From positions 79,795-143,794 of the forward strand of contig JAFLUM010000004.1 of NCBI GenBank assembly GCA_022508805.1: 64,000 nucleotides of DNA, written 5' to 3'. Made by a program: the position numbers and the translations under genes. This document shows positions 44,053 through 53,074 of the stretch, one piece after another (within the stretch, counting starts at the first letter, position 1; each line of letters begins with the position of its first letter). Source of the DNA: Oscillospiraceae bacterium (GTDB taxonomy: Bacteria > Bacillota > Clostridia > Oscillospirales > Acutalibacteraceae). The notes under the pieces were generated by a model. The model searched no databases. It saw nothing but the letters and a program-made list of their open reading frames with translations, and was not told where the DNA came from.

Positions 44053-44085
44053 AAGGGAGAAGCTGATTTAAAAAGCTTCTCCCTT
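44053..44085. terminator. bidirectional terminator between dut and rqcP
   Basis: AAGGGAGAAGCT (44053-44064) pairs perfectly with AGCTTCTCCCTT (44074-44085). Leftward it is followed by TCTTTTTTC, good for ending rqcP; rightward the tail is short. Confidence 0.85.
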
Positions 44086-44114
44086 ATTACATACAAATTA
44101 TTTGCCGTTATCGC

Positions 44115-44357
44115 TTATTTTATCTCCTCGTACATATCAGCCGCAGACTGTTTTGTGGCGTATTCAGTAACGGCAAGCACCTTGTATTTTGTCGTTTTTT
44201 CGCCGAAACGTATCTCAAGAATATCGCCCTCTTTAACGTCATATGACGCTTTTACAACTCTTCCGCCCACACTGATATGACCTGCGTCGCACACCTCGTT
44301 TGCAACGGTGCGGCGTTTTATTATGCGCGATACCTTTAAAAACTTATCAAGTCTCAT
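44115..44357 (-). CDS. rqcP: S4-domain RNA-binding protein, RqcP-like
   Basis: 80 residues, a single S4 domain (MRLDKFLKVSRIIKRRTVAN), matching RqcP/YabO, which binds the 50S-peptidyl-tRNA complex with RqcH during Ala-tailing ribosome rescue. As in Bacillus it lies just downstream of mazG (and here hup), on the same strand. The length is normal. It is the last gene of the leftward operon, though a terminator at 44395 partly separates it from hup. Confidence 0.9.
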   Translation of the reverse strand: MRLDKFLKVSRIIKRRTVANEVCDAGHISVGGRVVKASYDVKEGDILEIRFGEKTTKYKVLAVTEYATKQSAADMYEEIK

Positions 44358-44394
44358 TTTTGCTGCCTCTCTCTGAGTAACTGCTGATTAAAAA

Positions 44395-44420
44395 TAGGGA
44401 GCCGCTACTGCGACCCCCTA
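44395..44420 (-). terminator. terminator of hup
   Basis: Read leftward, an 11-bp stem (44420-44410 with 44405-44395), loop AGTA, then TTTTT. It lies between hup and rqcP, so hup may be transcribed mostly on its own. Confidence 0.85.
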
Positions 44421-44438
44421 CAGCTTTAAAAAATCAAA

Positions 44439-44711
44439 TTATTTAACGGCTGCTTTAAGAGCTGCGCCTGCTTTGAAAGCGGGAACCTTTGTTGCGGGAA
44501 CAGTCATGGTCTCGCCTGTTCTGGGGTTGCGAGCCTGCTTCTCAGCGCGTTCACGTGTCTCAAAAGTACCGAAGCCGATAAGCTGAACCTTTTCACCGTT
44601 TACAAGAGCGTCTGTAACTGCTGTTACGACTGCTGCTACTGCTGCGTCTGCATCTTTCTTGGAAAGTCCTGCCTTCTCGGCAACTGCTGCTACGAGTTCT
44701 GTCTTATTCAT
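44439..44711 (-). CDS. hup: HU-family DNA-binding protein
   Basis: 90 residues, the standard HU length. The N-terminus MNKTELVAAVAEKAGLSKKD and the DNA-binding arm FETRERAEKQARNPRTGETM are typical. HU bends and compacts DNA as a dimer. The start at 44711 is chosen because the upstream sequence, read leftward, is TTGGAGGAATTAACA, a clear ribosome-binding site. A terminator follows at 44395. Confidence 0.95.
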   Translation of the reverse strand: MNKTELVAAVAEKAGLSKKDADAAVAAVVTAVTDALVNGEKVQLIGFGTFETRERAEKQARNPRTGETMTVPATKVPAFKAGAALKAAVK

Positions 44712-44757
44712 TGTTAATTCCTCCAATAAAAAATTCTCTTTTATTTTCAAAAAGGGG

Positions 44758-45576
44758 TTAGTCCTTTTTTGAAGACTTATTTATAGCCTTAGCCTTATCC
44801 CAAAGCTTGTCCAATTCGGCAAGCTCCGCCGTTTTCATATCAATACCGTTCTCAGCGGCGGCTTTTTCCACCTCTGAAAACCTGTCGATAAACTTGTCCG
44901 TCGCGGCGGTGAGTGCCTCTTCACTGTCAACGCCGATAAAGCGGGAAGCATTCACGACGGAGAAAAGCAGATCCCCCAACTCCTCGCGGATATTCGCTTT
45001 ATCCCCCGACCGAACAGCACTCTTAAGCTCTGCAAGCTCCTCGCTTATTTTATCGAACGCACCGTCTGCACTGTCCCAATCAAAGCCGACCTTTGAGGCC
45101 TTTTTCTGAACCTTATCGGCACGCATAAGCGCAGGAAATTCACGCGGGACTGAAAGCATTGACTCGGTTTGAGTTTTTTGATGCTTTGTCCTTTTCTTTA
45201 TTGTATCCCAATTTTCAAGCACCTTGTCGGTGGTGTCCGCCTGTGCCTCACCGAAAACGTGGGGATGGCGCTCGATCATTTTTTTGCAGATACCGTCGGC
45301 AACCTGTGACAGCTCAAAGGAGCCCTTTTCACGCTCGATCTGCGTATGGAAAACCACCTGCAAAAGAACGTCGCCCAATTCCTCTTTTAAAAGCTCGGTA
45401 TCCTCTTTATTGATTGCCTCAATGACCTCATAGGTCTCCTCAAGAAAATCGCGGCGTATACTTTTATGAGTCTGCTCGCGATCCCACGGGCAGCCGTTTT
45501 CGGAACGAAGTATCCTGACTATTTCGACAAGATCGTTTACCGAATATGTTTCTTTAAAATCAAAATTGTCTATCAT
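44758..45576 (-). CDS. mazG: nucleoside triphosphate pyrophosphohydrolase MazG
   Basis: 272 residues with two MazG domains. It removes non-canonical or excess NTPs by cleavage to NMP and pyrophosphate. The first domain shows ENGCPWDREQTH and the metal-binding EETYEVIEAINKED and EELGDVLLQVVFH; the second (about 150-250) has EELGDLLFSVVN. No N-terminal methylase part is fused, unlike Bacillus YabN. It is in the operon between the SpoVB-type gene and hup. Confidence 0.95.
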   Translation of the reverse strand: MIDNFDFKETYSVNDLVEIVRILRSENGCPWDREQTHKSIRRDFLEETYEVIEAINKEDTELLKEELGDVLLQVVFHTQIEREKGSFELSQVADGICKKMIERHPHVFGEAQADTTDKVLENWDTIKKRTKHQKTQTESMLSVPREFPALMRADKVQKKASKVGFDWDSADGAFDKISEELAELKSAVRSGDKANIREELGDLLFSVVNASRFIGVDSEEALTAATDKFIDRFSEVEKAAAENGIDMKTAELAELDKLWDKAKAINKSSKKD

Positions 45577-45587
45577 ACAATCCTATT

Positions 45588-47366
45588 TTACTCTATAAAT
45601 CCATATTTTGCAAGTATTTTTGCAATTTTTTCTCCCTTGGGGAGCATTAATACGTCATCTTTGGCTATTCCTTTTATCAAAAGCATAGAAATCAGATACA
45701 CTGTTCCGCCCATTGCAATGGAAATTCCGAGAGCGAAAATCAGCTTCATGGAATGTCCCGCAAGCACAAATTCGGGGATAAACCTGTTGCAAAGTCCGAA
45801 AGAAGTGTATGCCGCAACGCCGCAGAGAATTCCGCAGAATACGGGCTTTATGAATACGGATAAGAAATTTATTCTTATTTTTGCGGTAAATATCAATGCG
45901 AAAAGATTGATAAGCACAATTATCGCATAGCAAAGAATGGTACCGATAACCGCACCGTTTACGTTGATGCTCGGTATTGCCACAAGAATATAATTGGCGA
46001 TAAGCTTTGCAAGCGCTCCGATAGAAAGCGAGATAAGCGGTATTTTCGCCTTATCAAGTGCCTGCAGCATATTCGTCATCGGCTGTGACAGTGACATTAA
46101 GAACACCGTAAAACCGTAAGCCGCCATAACAGGTGCGGCGATGGATATACCCGCCGCCGAATTACCGCTGCCGTAAAAGGCCGTAAGTATTGGCTGAGCC
46201 AGCACGCCCATACCGATTCCGCAGGGCATTGCCACCATCATGGTGACACGCAGTACCGATTCAATGGACACCTTGATTTGTCTTTTGTTTTTAACTGCCC
46301 ACGCGGCAGAAAGCGCCGGAATTGCGCTGACACCCAGCGTCATAGTGATTGACGGAATAAGATTTTTAAAATCAAGGGACAGCGAATACGCTCCGTAAAG
46401 GAAGTTCTTAACATCGGCATCCAAAACCCCTGCAAGCTGTGTCGAATACAGATTTCTGATGTAATCCATATTATTGACTATCATATGCTCAAGGCGGTTC
46501 TGTATGGTCACCGCGTCGATAAGATTAGTTATACTGAATACCAGCGAGCTTGCCACGACTGGTATGGCAAAAACGATAAGATTTTTTGCAACGACTCCAG
46601 ATTTTTGGGGTCTGGGTGAAGATGCAAGCTCGGTTTTTGTGATACGGTCGCCCTTTATCTTATAAAGTATCAGCAGATAAATCATACCTATGACCGTACC
46701 CAGCGTAACGCCTGCGGCGGCGGCTGCGGCGGCATAAGGATATATCGCGCTCAGTGCCTCCGTCTCATCGGCAACTTCTTTTCCGAACACGGTAAGTCCT
46801 GCTTCAAAACGGGAATAGCCGTAATTTATAACCATTCTTGCGCAGATAAGTCCGAAAACCAGCTTTCCGCCTGCCTCAAACACCTGCGAAAACGCAGTGG
46901 GATTCATATTGCGAAGTCCGTTGTAATATCCGCGGTAGCTGGACATGATACAGCAGAAGAATATTGAGGGAGTAATTACAAATATGGCAGGCAAAACGTT
47001 CATATTTTTGGCTGACAATGCGTAAGGATATGCCAAAATGAGCATTGCCAAAGTTCCGATTATGCCCATTATGAAAAACAGCCGTTTTGCCACGCGGTGG
47101 ATCAGTCTTACGTCGCGGTAATGTCCCATGGCCATCTGCTGTGAAACCATTTTTGAAATGGCAACGGGAAGTCCCGCCATGGATATGGTGTAGATCGGAA
47201 TATAAAGGTTATATGCCGAATCAAAATACCCTCTGCCCACCGTTCCAATCATATTTGAAAGCGGAATTTTATAAATTACGCCTATGACCTTAACTATGAG
47301 AGTTGCAAGGCTTAATATCAGCGCACCGTTTAAAAGGGACTGATTTTTTCTTTTATTTGCCGTCAA
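45588..47366 (-). CDS. SpoVB/MurJ-type polysaccharide flippase
   Basis: 592 residues with about 14 predicted helices of the MVF/MurJ fold. It has the polysaccharide biosynthesis signature (YKIPLSNMIGTVGRGYFDSA) and is close to SpoVB, which acts in spore cortex assembly by moving lipid-linked precursors. The likely start is TTG at 47366, with AAGGGTG upstream, since no ATG is found close by. It is within the long leftward operon, after the uridine kinase-like gene; a conserved position near mazG is typical. Confidence 0.88.
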   Translation of the reverse strand: MTANKRKNQSLLNGALILSLATLIVKVIGVIYKIPLSNMIGTVGRGYFDSAYNLYIPIYTISMAGLPVAISKMVSQQMAMGHYRDVRLIHRVAKRLFFIMGIIGTLAMLILAYPYALSAKNMNVLPAIFVITPSIFFCCIMSSYRGYYNGLRNMNPTAFSQVFEAGGKLVFGLICARMVINYGYSRFEAGLTVFGKEVADETEALSAIYPYAAAAAAAGVTLGTVIGMIYLLILYKIKGDRITKTELASSPRPQKSGVVAKNLIVFAIPVVASSLVFSITNLIDAVTIQNRLEHMIVNNMDYIRNLYSTQLAGVLDADVKNFLYGAYSLSLDFKNLIPSITMTLGVSAIPALSAAWAVKNKRQIKVSIESVLRVTMMVAMPCGIGMGVLAQPILTAFYGSGNSAAGISIAAPVMAAYGFTVFLMSLSQPMTNMLQALDKAKIPLISLSIGALAKLIANYILVAIPSINVNGAVIGTILCYAIIVLINLFALIFTAKIRINFLSVFIKPVFCGILCGVAAYTSFGLCNRFIPEFVLAGHSMKLIFALGISIAMGGTVYLISMLLIKGIAKDDVLMLPKGEKIAKILAKYGFIE

Positions 47367-47403
47367 TATAATTCACACCCTTAAAAGTCGTTTCCTATAG
47401 TAA

Positions 47404-48333
47404 TCAGCGGTTACCTAAGAATTCACGCAGCAGCGAGTCGTCGGGGACAAGCTTCGCATCCAAATCCTCAAACATTTCTAATGCTTTATAAAGCCGCTGA
47501 GCGTCGCTTTTATATTCCTTCGATATCTCACTGCTGTTCAACAGCTTCAGTGCCGCATTTTTCAGAACGCACGGTTCATAAATATGGATAGTGTTTATCC
47601 GTATATCGGCGTTATCGCGGTATGGGAAAAGATATTTATCCTCGCCCACAGCTACATTTTTCCACAGTTTATAAGTATTGTCAACTGTACTGCCTCTGAA
47701 TTTATGATCCCTGACCATTCGGCGCACAAACCTCAAATTGCGTTTATTGAGAATTATCTTGCCGTTTCGGTCATATATCCTTGACGACACGCTGATATAT
47801 ATTTTTAGTGTCTTACCGTCAATTTTATCGGTAATAACGGGATTAAGCGCGTGCAGACCCTCGATAATAACGGCATCCGTCTCGCCCAGCGTTATCTCGT
47901 TAAAGCTCTCACGACTGCGTTTACCCTCTATAAAGTCGAACACGGGAGTTTTTACCGTTGCGCCCCGAAGAAGAGCGTTCACGGTTTCTTCAAACAGCTT
48001 TAAATCAAGGGCATAGACCGTTTCAAAATCGCTGGTTCCGTCGGGTAACAGCGGAATATCCTTCCTGTCAAGATAAAAATCGTCAAGACTTAAAACATAT
48101 GTCTTAACACCGTTTTTGGATAGCTCCTCGGAGAGCTTTCTGGCGGTAGTGGTCTTTCCCGACGATGAAGGTCCTGCCAACATAACTATCTCTCGCCCGC
48201 CGTCCTCACAGATGCGGCGGCACACGTCGGAAATAATATTTTTGTACCGTGATTCGCTTTTTTCTATGAGCTCTGATGGTGAGGACAGAGCCAATTCGTT
48301 TATATATTCAAGCTCATTATTGATATTAGCCAT
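47404..48333 (-). CDS. uridine kinase-like P-loop protein
   Basis: 309 residues. A Walker A motif AGPSSSGKTTTARKL is near residue 55, with DDFYLDRKDIP and IIEGLHALNP as the kinase lid and Walker B-like regions. It belongs to the phosphoribulokinase/uridine kinase fold, often encoded next to SpoVB in Clostridia; the N-terminal 40 residues are an extra helix. Some related proteins carry a TGS/threonyl-tRNA synthetase-like part; this one does not. The substrate is inferred. Confidence 0.85.
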   Translation of the reverse strand: MANINNELEYINELALSSPSELIEKSESRYKNIISDVCRRICEDGGREIVMLAGPSSSGKTTTARKLSEELSKNGVKTYVLSLDDFYLDRKDIPLLPDGTSDFETVYALDLKLFEETVNALLRGATVKTPVFDFIEGKRSRESFNEITLGETDAVIIEGLHALNPVITDKIDGKTLKIYISVSSRIYDRNGKIILNKRNLRFVRRMVRDHKFRGSTVDNTYKLWKNVAVGEDKYLFPYRDNADIRINTIHIYEPCVLKNAALKLLNSSEISKEYKSDAQRLYKALEMFEDLDAKLVPDDSLLREFLGNR

Positions 48334-48360
48334 TGAAAGACCTCTTAAAATAAATCTATA

Positions 48361-49791
48361 TCAAGAATATGTATTATAAAATTCGCTTATTCTTTTCTTT
48401 CGCTCTGTAAGCTCGGAAAATCCCGAAATATATTCAAAGGGGTATTTAAAATTGAAGATACGTTCAATTTCATTGACCTGAGGTGCCTTAAGCTTTGTGA
48501 CCGCTCCCCCTCCGCACGATAAAATGGTATGGCATTCTTCCATCATAAACACATTGTAAAGGCATTCTTTGCCTTTTACACACCATCCGGTGTTTTCAAG
48601 ACTGCCTGCCGATTTTGACTGGCGGTACATATAATACGGATGATAATTCGCTTTTAGCTTTTCATAGGTATAATCTATCATTTTTGCCACCGATTCGGCG
48701 TTTTCGGCGGCGACCTCGGGCGAATTTGCGCCGATATTTGACGCACGTTTTACCGCAAGAGTGTGAACCGTTATGTTCTCAGGCTGTAAGGATACCGCAG
48801 TGTCAAGAGAACGGCAAAAGCTCTCAAAGGTATCGGTGGGAAGTCCTGCAATAAGATCCATATTTATATTGTCAAAGCCCAACTTTCTCGCCAGCATAAA
48901 AGCGTCCACCGTATCCTGTGCGCTGTGCCGTCTGCCTATCGCTTGGAGCACGCTGTCACAAAAGGTTTGGGGATTTATACTGATTCTGTCAACAGGGCTG
49001 TTTTTAAGTACGGTAAGTTTTTCTTCCGTGATAGTATCGGGTCTGCCCGCCTCCACGGTGAATTCACGGCAAGAGGATAAATCAAAGTTATTGCCTACCG
49101 TTGTCAGAAGCATTTTAAGCTGTTCTGCACTAAGTGTCGTGGGTGTTCCGCCGCCCACATAGACGCTTTCAAGTCGAAGTCCTAACCGAGCGGCAATTTC
49201 CCCTGTTATTTCAAGCTCTTTCAGTAATAAATCAGTATATTTCGGTAAAAGCTCTCTCGCTTTTTTTGTCTCGACAGAATGTGACACAAACGAGCAATAA
49301 CTGCACCGAGTGGGGCAAAAGGGAATTGAAATATATAAGCTATATGAATTATCAGCAGACAGAGCGATTATTTTTTCTTCATGGTCTGCCACACTTCGAG
49401 CCAATTCATACTTTTCATCGGACACGAGCAGGTCATTTTTAAAATGCTTTTCCGCATTCTCTCTGCCTAGCTTTTTTTCGGTCAAAATAAGCATTTTTGA
49501 CGGTCTTACTCCCGTAAGCACTCCCCATTTGAGGTAAAATCCCGTATACTCTCCCAACAGAGAGTACAGCATTCGACCCATCTGCAATTCGTTGTTCTCA
49601 CATAGCGGTGCAGTGAGTGTCTTAGTAAACCCCGGCAGATTTACAGACACGGTTATTTTGTCCGTAAGCTCCGTTATCAGCTCGCAGTCGCTTACAGGCT
49701 CGCTCTCAATTATTTCTAATTTTTCATCGGGGAAAAATTCTCTTGTTAGCTTTTCCATTTCATAACGGAAATTATTAACCGAAAGACGCAT
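48361..49791 (-). CDS. hemZ: oxygen-independent coproporphyrinogen oxidase-like HemZ
   Basis: 476 residues. The radical-SAM cluster is in ISIPFCPTRCSYCSF (CxxxCxxC), with the following VYVGGGTPTTLS and MDLIAGLPTDTFESF typical of HemN/HemZ. The N-terminal 150 residues are specific to HemZ. HemZ proteins are annotated as coproporphyrinogen III dehydrogenases, but in organisms without a haem pathway this may be another tetrapyrrole or haem-related step. No other haem gene is in the window. The start overlaps the upstream hydrolase gene by 17 bases. Confidence 0.9.
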   Translation of the reverse strand: MRLSVNNFRYEMEKLTREFFPDEKLEIIESEPVSDCELITELTDKITVSVNLPGFTKTLTAPLCENNELQMGRMLYSLLGEYTGFYLKWGVLTGVRPSKMLILTEKKLGRENAEKHFKNDLLVSDEKYELARSVADHEEKIIALSADNSYSLYISIPFCPTRCSYCSFVSHSVETKKARELLPKYTDLLLKELEITGEIAARLGLRLESVYVGGGTPTTLSAEQLKMLLTTVGNNFDLSSCREFTVEAGRPDTITEEKLTVLKNSPVDRISINPQTFCDSVLQAIGRRHSAQDTVDAFMLARKLGFDNINMDLIAGLPTDTFESFCRSLDTAVSLQPENITVHTLAVKRASNIGANSPEVAAENAESVAKMIDYTYEKLKANYHPYYMYRQSKSAGSLENTGWCVKGKECLYNVFMMEECHTILSCGGGAVTKLKAPQVNEIERIFNFKYPFEYISGFSELTERKKRISEFYNTYS

Positions 49792-50425
49792 ACTTTTTCC
49801 TCATATATTTGTTGTTTTCACGCTCAAATTGTAACGTCGTTTCTTCATTGTGACCCGGGAGGACCCTAAAATCACCCGCGAGATTCGCTATTTTTTGCAG
49901 TGATTTAAGCTCGTTTCGCCCTGCAATAATGGGTTCTATACCTGCTAAATCGGTTCTGCCGGCTGTAAGTCGGAAAAGCGTATCACCCGAAAAAATTATT
50001 CTTTCATTTTGAAGAATATAGCAAACACTGCCGTTTGTATGCCCGGGTGTATGCATTACACGGATAACCGTTTCACCTAAAGTTATCTCATCCCCGTCGT
50101 TTAAGAGCATATCGGCTTTTATATGGGGCTGAATACCGCCTAAATTAGAGTTATAAAGGCTCTTATTTCCGTCACAAAGCATTTCATTGTCAAGAGTATG
50201 GATGCAAACCTTTGCACCCGTTTCTCTCACTATTGAATCAACCCCTGCAATATGGTCAAAATGACCGTGAGTCAGTAAAATATACTTTACACTTTTACCC
50301 TTTAGAAAGTCCGACAGCTCTCGGCTTTCTATGGCAGGATCAATGACGGCACAAACAGCATCTGACTCTAAAACGTAAGTATTTGTTTCAATTTCACCGA
50401 GAATAATTTTTTTTACAGTCAGCAT
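49775..50425 (-). CDS. metallo-beta-lactamase-fold hydrolase, glyoxalase II-like
   Basis: 216 residues. The metal motif THGHFDHIAG is complete, with further ligand regions in MHTPGHTNGS (His) and FSGDTLFR (Asp) and LPGHNEET (His). The layout is that of a stand-alone class B hydrolase with glyoxalase II-like topology. It probably cleaves a thioester or similar. The ATG at 50425 is preferred, with GGGTGA upstream, and it overlaps dtd by 7 bases. Gene order dtd-hydrolase is conserved in Clostridia next to relA. Confidence 0.85.
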   Translation of the reverse strand: MLTVKKIILGEIETNTYVLESDAVCAVIDPAIESRELSDFLKGKSVKYILLTHGHFDHIAGVDSIVRETGAKVCIHTLDNEMLCDGNKSLYNSNLGGIQPHIKADMLLNDGDEITLGETVIRVMHTPGHTNGSVCYILQNERIIFSGDTLFRLTAGRTDLAGIEPIIAGRNELKSLQKIANLAGDFRVLPGHNEETTLQFERENNKYMRKKYASFG

Positions 50426-50880
50426 CTTTTCACCCACATTTCAGTATCGTAAAGAATGGTCACGGGACCGTCGTTTATAAGCTCAACCTGCATATCAGCG
50501 CCGAAAATTCCTTTTTCGACATTTTTAACGCCGTATTCCAACAGCTTTTTACAGTAGTTTTCATAAAGCCAGATGGCACTCTCAGGGGGTGCGGAACGAG
50601 TAAAGGACGGTCTGTTGCCCTTTTTTACGTCTGCGCACAAGGTAAACTGTGAAACGGCAAGCACCTCACCGCCCACATCTTTTAGACTCAAATTCATTTT
50701 GTCATCATTATCCGTAAAAATACGGAGCGACGCAGTTTTTTTCGCCAAAATGTCGGCGTCGGACTCGGTGTCATCATCCAGCACGCCCAAAAGGACAAGA
50801 AAGCCTTTATCTATTTTTCCGCAAATCTTACCGTCAACGGTTACGCTTGCGCGTTTTACTCTTTGAATGACCGCCTTCAT
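50419..50880 (-). CDS. dtd: D-aminoacyl-tRNA deacylase
   Basis: 153 residues. It removes D-amino acids from tRNA. Diagnostic segments are SQFTLCADVKKGNRPSFTRS with the Cys/Thr-rich catalytic loop and the conserved GxPSF, plus the C-terminal NDGPVTI. The start at 50880 follows GAGAGGTAAAGGT. It begins 4 bases after the relA stop, in the common relA-dtd order. Confidence 0.94.
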   Translation of the reverse strand: MKAVIQRVKRASVTVDGKICGKIDKGFLVLLGVLDDDTESDADILAKKTASLRIFTDNDDKMNLSLKDVGGEVLAVSQFTLCADVKKGNRPSFTRSAPPESAIWLYENYCKKLLEYGVKNVEKGIFGADMQVELINDGPVTILYDTEMWVKRC

Positions 50881-50884
50881 ACCT

Positions 50885-53074
50885 TTACCTCTCAACGCTG
50901 AGAACGCCGTCAACCTTTTCGATTTTAGCGATAAGGTTTTTAAGGTGCTCTATTCCGCCGACCTTTACGGTTATGCTTAAAATACATCTGCCGTCTTTAG
51001 TGTCTCGCGTGTTTATATCCGTAATATTAACACGCATATTGGCGACCTGCATACTGACATCCGCCATAAGACCGATTCGTGAAAGGCAAGTAAGTGTGAC
51101 AGTTGCCTTGTATTCCTCTTTGACATTCTTGTTCCAATAGGCGTTTATCCAGCGGGCAGGCTCGGCACAATTCTTTATGTCCTTTGGCACGTTGGTGCAG
51201 TCCTGCTTATGAATTGACACGCCGTGACCGCGGGTGATAAATCCGATTATCGGGTCGCCCGGCAAAGGATTACAGCAGCGTGAAAACTTGATAAGGCAGT
51301 TATCTATCCCCTCAACAGTCACGCCGTCGCTGTTTGTCTTGCGCGGAGCGGTTTTGACCTGTTTCTGGCGCTGTTCCTCACGGCTCCTGTCGTAATTTTT
51401 ATGATATTCGTCCTTAATATATGGCATAAGGCGGTTTACGGAAATTCCTCCGAAGCCTATTGCCGCGTAAAAATCGTCTATGGAATCAAGCCGCTGACGC
51501 TCGGCCAGCTTTTTGATGAACTTTTCCTCATCCTCTTCAGTAAGGCGGATATAATTGCGCTTGAATTCACGCTCGATCTCCGCTCTGCCCTCGATGATGT
51601 TTTCTTCACGCCGCTCGCGCTTAAACCAAGAACGTATCTTACTGCGTGCCTGACTGGATTTTGCAATATTCAGCCAGTCGCGGCTGGGACCTTTACCCGG
51701 CTGAGAACTTGTAAGTATCTCGCAAATTTCACCGGTTTTTACCACGTAATCGAGCGGTACTATTCTTCCGTCCACCTTGGCGCCCATCATTTTATTGCCG
51801 ACCGCGCTGTGGATAGCATAAGCAAAGTCGATGACTGTTGAGCCCTGGGGAATATTTATTACGTCGCCCTTGGGGGTATAAACGAACACTTCGTCAGGGA
51901 TAAGGTCAGTTTTTATTGACGACACTATTTCCCGAGCGTCACCCGCCTCCTGCTGAGCCTCCAGCATCTGGCGGATCCACTGAAGCCGTTCGTCAAACTT
52001 ATTTTTTCCGCCGGACATACCCAGCTTATATTTCCAATGGGCGGCAATACCGAATTCCGCTGTACGGTGCATTTCCCAGGTTCTTATCTGCACCTCAAAG
52101 GGAACACCCTCCTTACCGATAACGGTGGTGTGCAGAGACTGGTACATATTGGGCTTAGGCGTAGAAATATAGTCCTTAAAACGCCCGGGCAGCGGTCTGT
52201 ACATATCGTGGATTATGCCAAGGCAGTTATAGCAGTCGATCACCGTGTCGACGATTATGCGCACGGCATAAATGTCGTAAATTTCATCGAACTGCTTACC
52301 CTGCATATACATTTTTCTGTATATGCCGTGAACGCTTTTGATCCGTCCGCTGATTTGCGCTGACGGAACGGTTTTTTGTACGCGTTCAAGAATCTTACTC
52401 TTTGTGCTTTCAATAAAATCGTTGCCCGAACGGCTTGAGTTCTTCAAGTTTTCCTCTATGGAAACATAAGCCACAGGGTCAAGGAAACGGATGGCCCTGT
52501 CCTCAAGCTCTTCTTTAACGGAGCGGATACCAAGGCGGTGGGATATGGGCGCAAAAATTTCTAAGGTTTCAAGAGCCTTATCTCGCTGTTTTTGCGGGTC
52601 GACGAACTCTAAGGTACGCATATTGTGCAGTCTGTCGGCAAGCTTTACGATGATAACTCTTATGTCCTTTGACATGGCGAGCAGCATTTTGCGCACGTTT
52701 TCCGCCTGCTGCTCCTCCTTTGTCTCGCGGGAGCTTATCTGCACCTTGCCCAGCTTTGTAACACCGTCAACAATAGTTGCTACAGTCTCGCCGAAATCCG
52801 CTTGAAGTTGCTCAAGCGTGTAAGGAGTATCCTCGACAACGTCGTGTAACAATGCGGCGGCAAGTGACGGACAGTCCATACCCAAATCCACAAGAATGTC
52901 GGCAACGGCTATGGGATGAATGATATACGGCTCTCCCGAGCGACGCAGTTGGTCGCCGTGATATTCCTGTGCTGTATTAAAGGCTTTATCCAAGACAGCA
53001 AGCTCTTCTTCTGTATGAGCCACCGCCATTTTTTTGCGTAAATCAGCGTATAGCTTATTAACATCAGTTGCCAT
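50885..53074 (-). CDS. relA: bifunctional (p)ppGpp synthetase/hydrolase, RelA/SpoT (Rel) type
   Basis: 729 residues in the order HD hydrolase (LLHDVVEDT), synthetase (KPNMYQSLHTTVIG, FAYAIHS at the TGS domain), TGS, helical and ACT domains. Both the HD and synthetase motifs are intact, so it should make and break (p)ppGpp, as Rel of Firmicutes does. The ATG at 53074 follows GGAGGTGTC; it overlaps recJ by 11 bases. The ACT end (DINTRDTKDGRCILSI) is normal. Confidence 0.96.
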   Translation of the reverse strand: MATDVNKLYADLRKKMAVAHTEEELAVLDKAFNTAQEYHGDQLRRSGEPYIIHPIAVADILVDLGMDCPSLAAALLHDVVEDTPYTLEQLQADFGETVATIVDGVTKLGKVQISSRETKEEQQAENVRKMLLAMSKDIRVIIVKLADRLHNMRTLEFVDPQKQRDKALETLEIFAPISHRLGIRSVKEELEDRAIRFLDPVAYVSIEENLKNSSRSGNDFIESTKSKILERVQKTVPSAQISGRIKSVHGIYRKMYMQGKQFDEIYDIYAVRIIVDTVIDCYNCLGIIHDMYRPLPGRFKDYISTPKPNMYQSLHTTVIGKEGVPFEVQIRTWEMHRTAEFGIAAHWKYKLGMSGGKNKFDERLQWIRQMLEAQQEAGDAREIVSSIKTDLIPDEVFVYTPKGDVINIPQGSTVIDFAYAIHSAVGNKMMGAKVDGRIVPLDYVVKTGEICEILTSSQPGKGPSRDWLNIAKSSQARSKIRSWFKRERREENIIEGRAEIEREFKRNYIRLTEEDEEKFIKKLAERQRLDSIDDFYAAIGFGGISVNRLMPYIKDEYHKNYDRSREEQRQKQVKTAPRKTNSDGVTVEGIDNCLIKFSRCCNPLPGDPIIGFITRGHGVSIHKQDCTNVPKDIKNCAEPARWINAYWNKNVKEEYKATVTLTCLSRIGLMADVSMQVANMRVNITDINTRDTKDGRCILSITVKVGGIEHLKNLIAKIEKVDGVLSVER

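Noticed and set aside
38042..47414. GTAACTGCTGATTA at 38042 and 44377, and a one-mismatch inverse copy at 47401, as a dispersed repeat
   Set aside because: Exact 14-base matches are expected several times by chance in 64 kb on both strands, and the flanks do not match; one copy lies in a coding end.
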